Shown: piece after piece, positions 38,797-39,745 of the stretch
Layout of the letters: each line of letters opens with the position of its first letter
How positions within the stretch are numbered: the first letter of the stretch is position 1
Source: Pseudomonadota bacterium
GTDB lineage: Bacteria > Pseudomonadota > Alphaproteobacteria > CACIAM-22H2
NCBI GenBank assembly: GCA_016201015.1
Contig: JACQDQ010000267.1
Coordinates: 1 to 39,745, forward strand
Length of the DNA stretch: 39,745 bases
Direction: 5' to 3'
Program-made: the position numbers and the translations under genes
Notes under the pieces: model-generated
Databases searched by the model: none
What the model was told of the DNA's origin: nothing
The model's input: only the letters and a program-made list of their open reading frames with translations

Positions 38797-39745
38797 ACGC
38801 GCATCGGCATCAGCACGTAAAGCGCGCTGGAGTCGGCCTTATCCTCGATCAAAGTGGGTGAGGCCGCGTCGGCCATGCGAAACAGGCAGTTCTCGCCCTT
38901 GATCTGCTCGGCAATGTCGAGCAGGTAGCGCGAGTTGAAGCCGATCTCAATCGGCGTCGACGCATAGGTGACCTCGATTTCCTCGGTCGCGCTACCCGCC
39001 TCGGGACTGGTCGCCGACAGCGTTAGCTGGTTCTTGGCCAGTGCCAGCTTGACGGCGCGCGACTTCTCCGTGGCAATCGTGGCGACGCGATCGACAGCTT
39101 GCGCGAAGCTACTGCAGTCCACCTCCATCACCTTGTCGTTGCCCGTCGGGATCACGCGCTCGTATTCGGGGAAGGTGCCGTCGATCAGCTTCGAGGTCAG
39201 CACGGTGTCGTCGGTAGCAAATCGCACGCGCGTGTCGGACAGCCCGACAGCGACCGGCGCCTGTGTCTCGTCGAGCAATTTGCGCAGTTCCAGCACCGTC
39301 TTCCGCGGCAGAATCACGCCCGGGATATTCTCGGCGCCGGCCGGCAATGGCACTTCGACGCGCGCCAGGCGATGGCCGTCGGTGGCGACGGCTCGCAGCA
39401 CCTTGATGCCGTTGTTGGCCGAGGCGTGCATGAAGACGCCGTTCAAATAATAGCGGGTTTCCTCGGTCGAAATGGCAAAGCGCGTGCGGTCGATGAGAAC
39501 GCGCAGTCCGTCGGCAGCGAGTTCGAAGTTGTTGGGGAGCTCGCCGCCGGACATCTTGGGGAAGTCCTCGGGCGGCAGCGCGGCAAGCGCAAAGGTCGAG
39601 CGACCGGCCCGAATCGTCATGCGATCCTTGCCGCTGGCCTCGAGGTCCGCCTGGCTTCCCTCAGGAAGCTTGCGCACGATATCGTAAAGCGTGTGCGCCG
39701 GCACCGTGGTAGAGCCGGGCTGCCCGACGTCGGCCGCCACGGACT
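38793..39745 (-). CDS. dnaN: DNA polymerase III beta subunit (sliding clamp), 5' end beyond the right edge
   Basis: QPGSTTVPAHTLYDIVRKLPEGSQ, TEETRYYLNGVFMH, ATDGHRLARVEVPLP, IPTGNDKVMEVDC, C-terminus YVLMPMRV. Confidence 0.97.

Overview
This is a 39.7 kb GC-rich chromosomal window, almost certainly alphaproteobacterial: it has gcrA, a DUF3108 protein, an ECF/anti-sigma pair, and dnaN-recF-gyrB at the right edge. I found no CRISPR array, rRNA, convincing tRNA, prophage or IS element. From left to right it contains: (1) the 5' portion of a Cache/PAS sensor histidine kinase that runs off the left edge and is missing from the ORF track; (2) a hydantoinase / Asp-Glu-racemase-superfamily / polar amino acid ABC transporter cluster with a divergent M20 amidohydrolase; (3) CorA, a Tat-exported YcbK/DUF882 protein, and gcrA; (4) two small exported proteins and an ECF sigma/anti-sigma pair; (5) a DUF3108 protein and a large VanZ / O-antigen-ligase-like membrane protein; (6) a membrane class III cyclase; (7) an acetoacetate decarboxylase / patatin / 3-hydroxybutyrate dehydrogenase cluster; (8) TVP38 plus a MerA-like flavoprotein with a divergent LysR; (9) a RumA-type methyltransferase; (10) a tctCBA transporter with an HpaI-type aldolase; (11) a YgjP-type metallopeptidase, a Bcr/CflA MFS transporter, and a class A PBP; (12) gyrB-recF-dnaN. 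I did not see a clear-cut new defence or mobile system. The best leads are: a perfect DnaA box plus a CcrM (GANTC) site overlapping a sigma70-like promoter just upstream of gcrA; a CtrA-type TTAA-N7-TTAA site upstream of the histidine kinase; a VanZ-VanZ-ligase fusion with a carbohydrate-binding-like periplasmic insert; an arylmalonate-decarboxylase-like active-site signature in the hydantoinase cluster; a 17-bp inverted repeat between the flavoprotein and LysR; and two housekeeping-type genes (3-hydroxybutyrate dehydrogenase and PBP1A) that each appear to have lost an internal segment.
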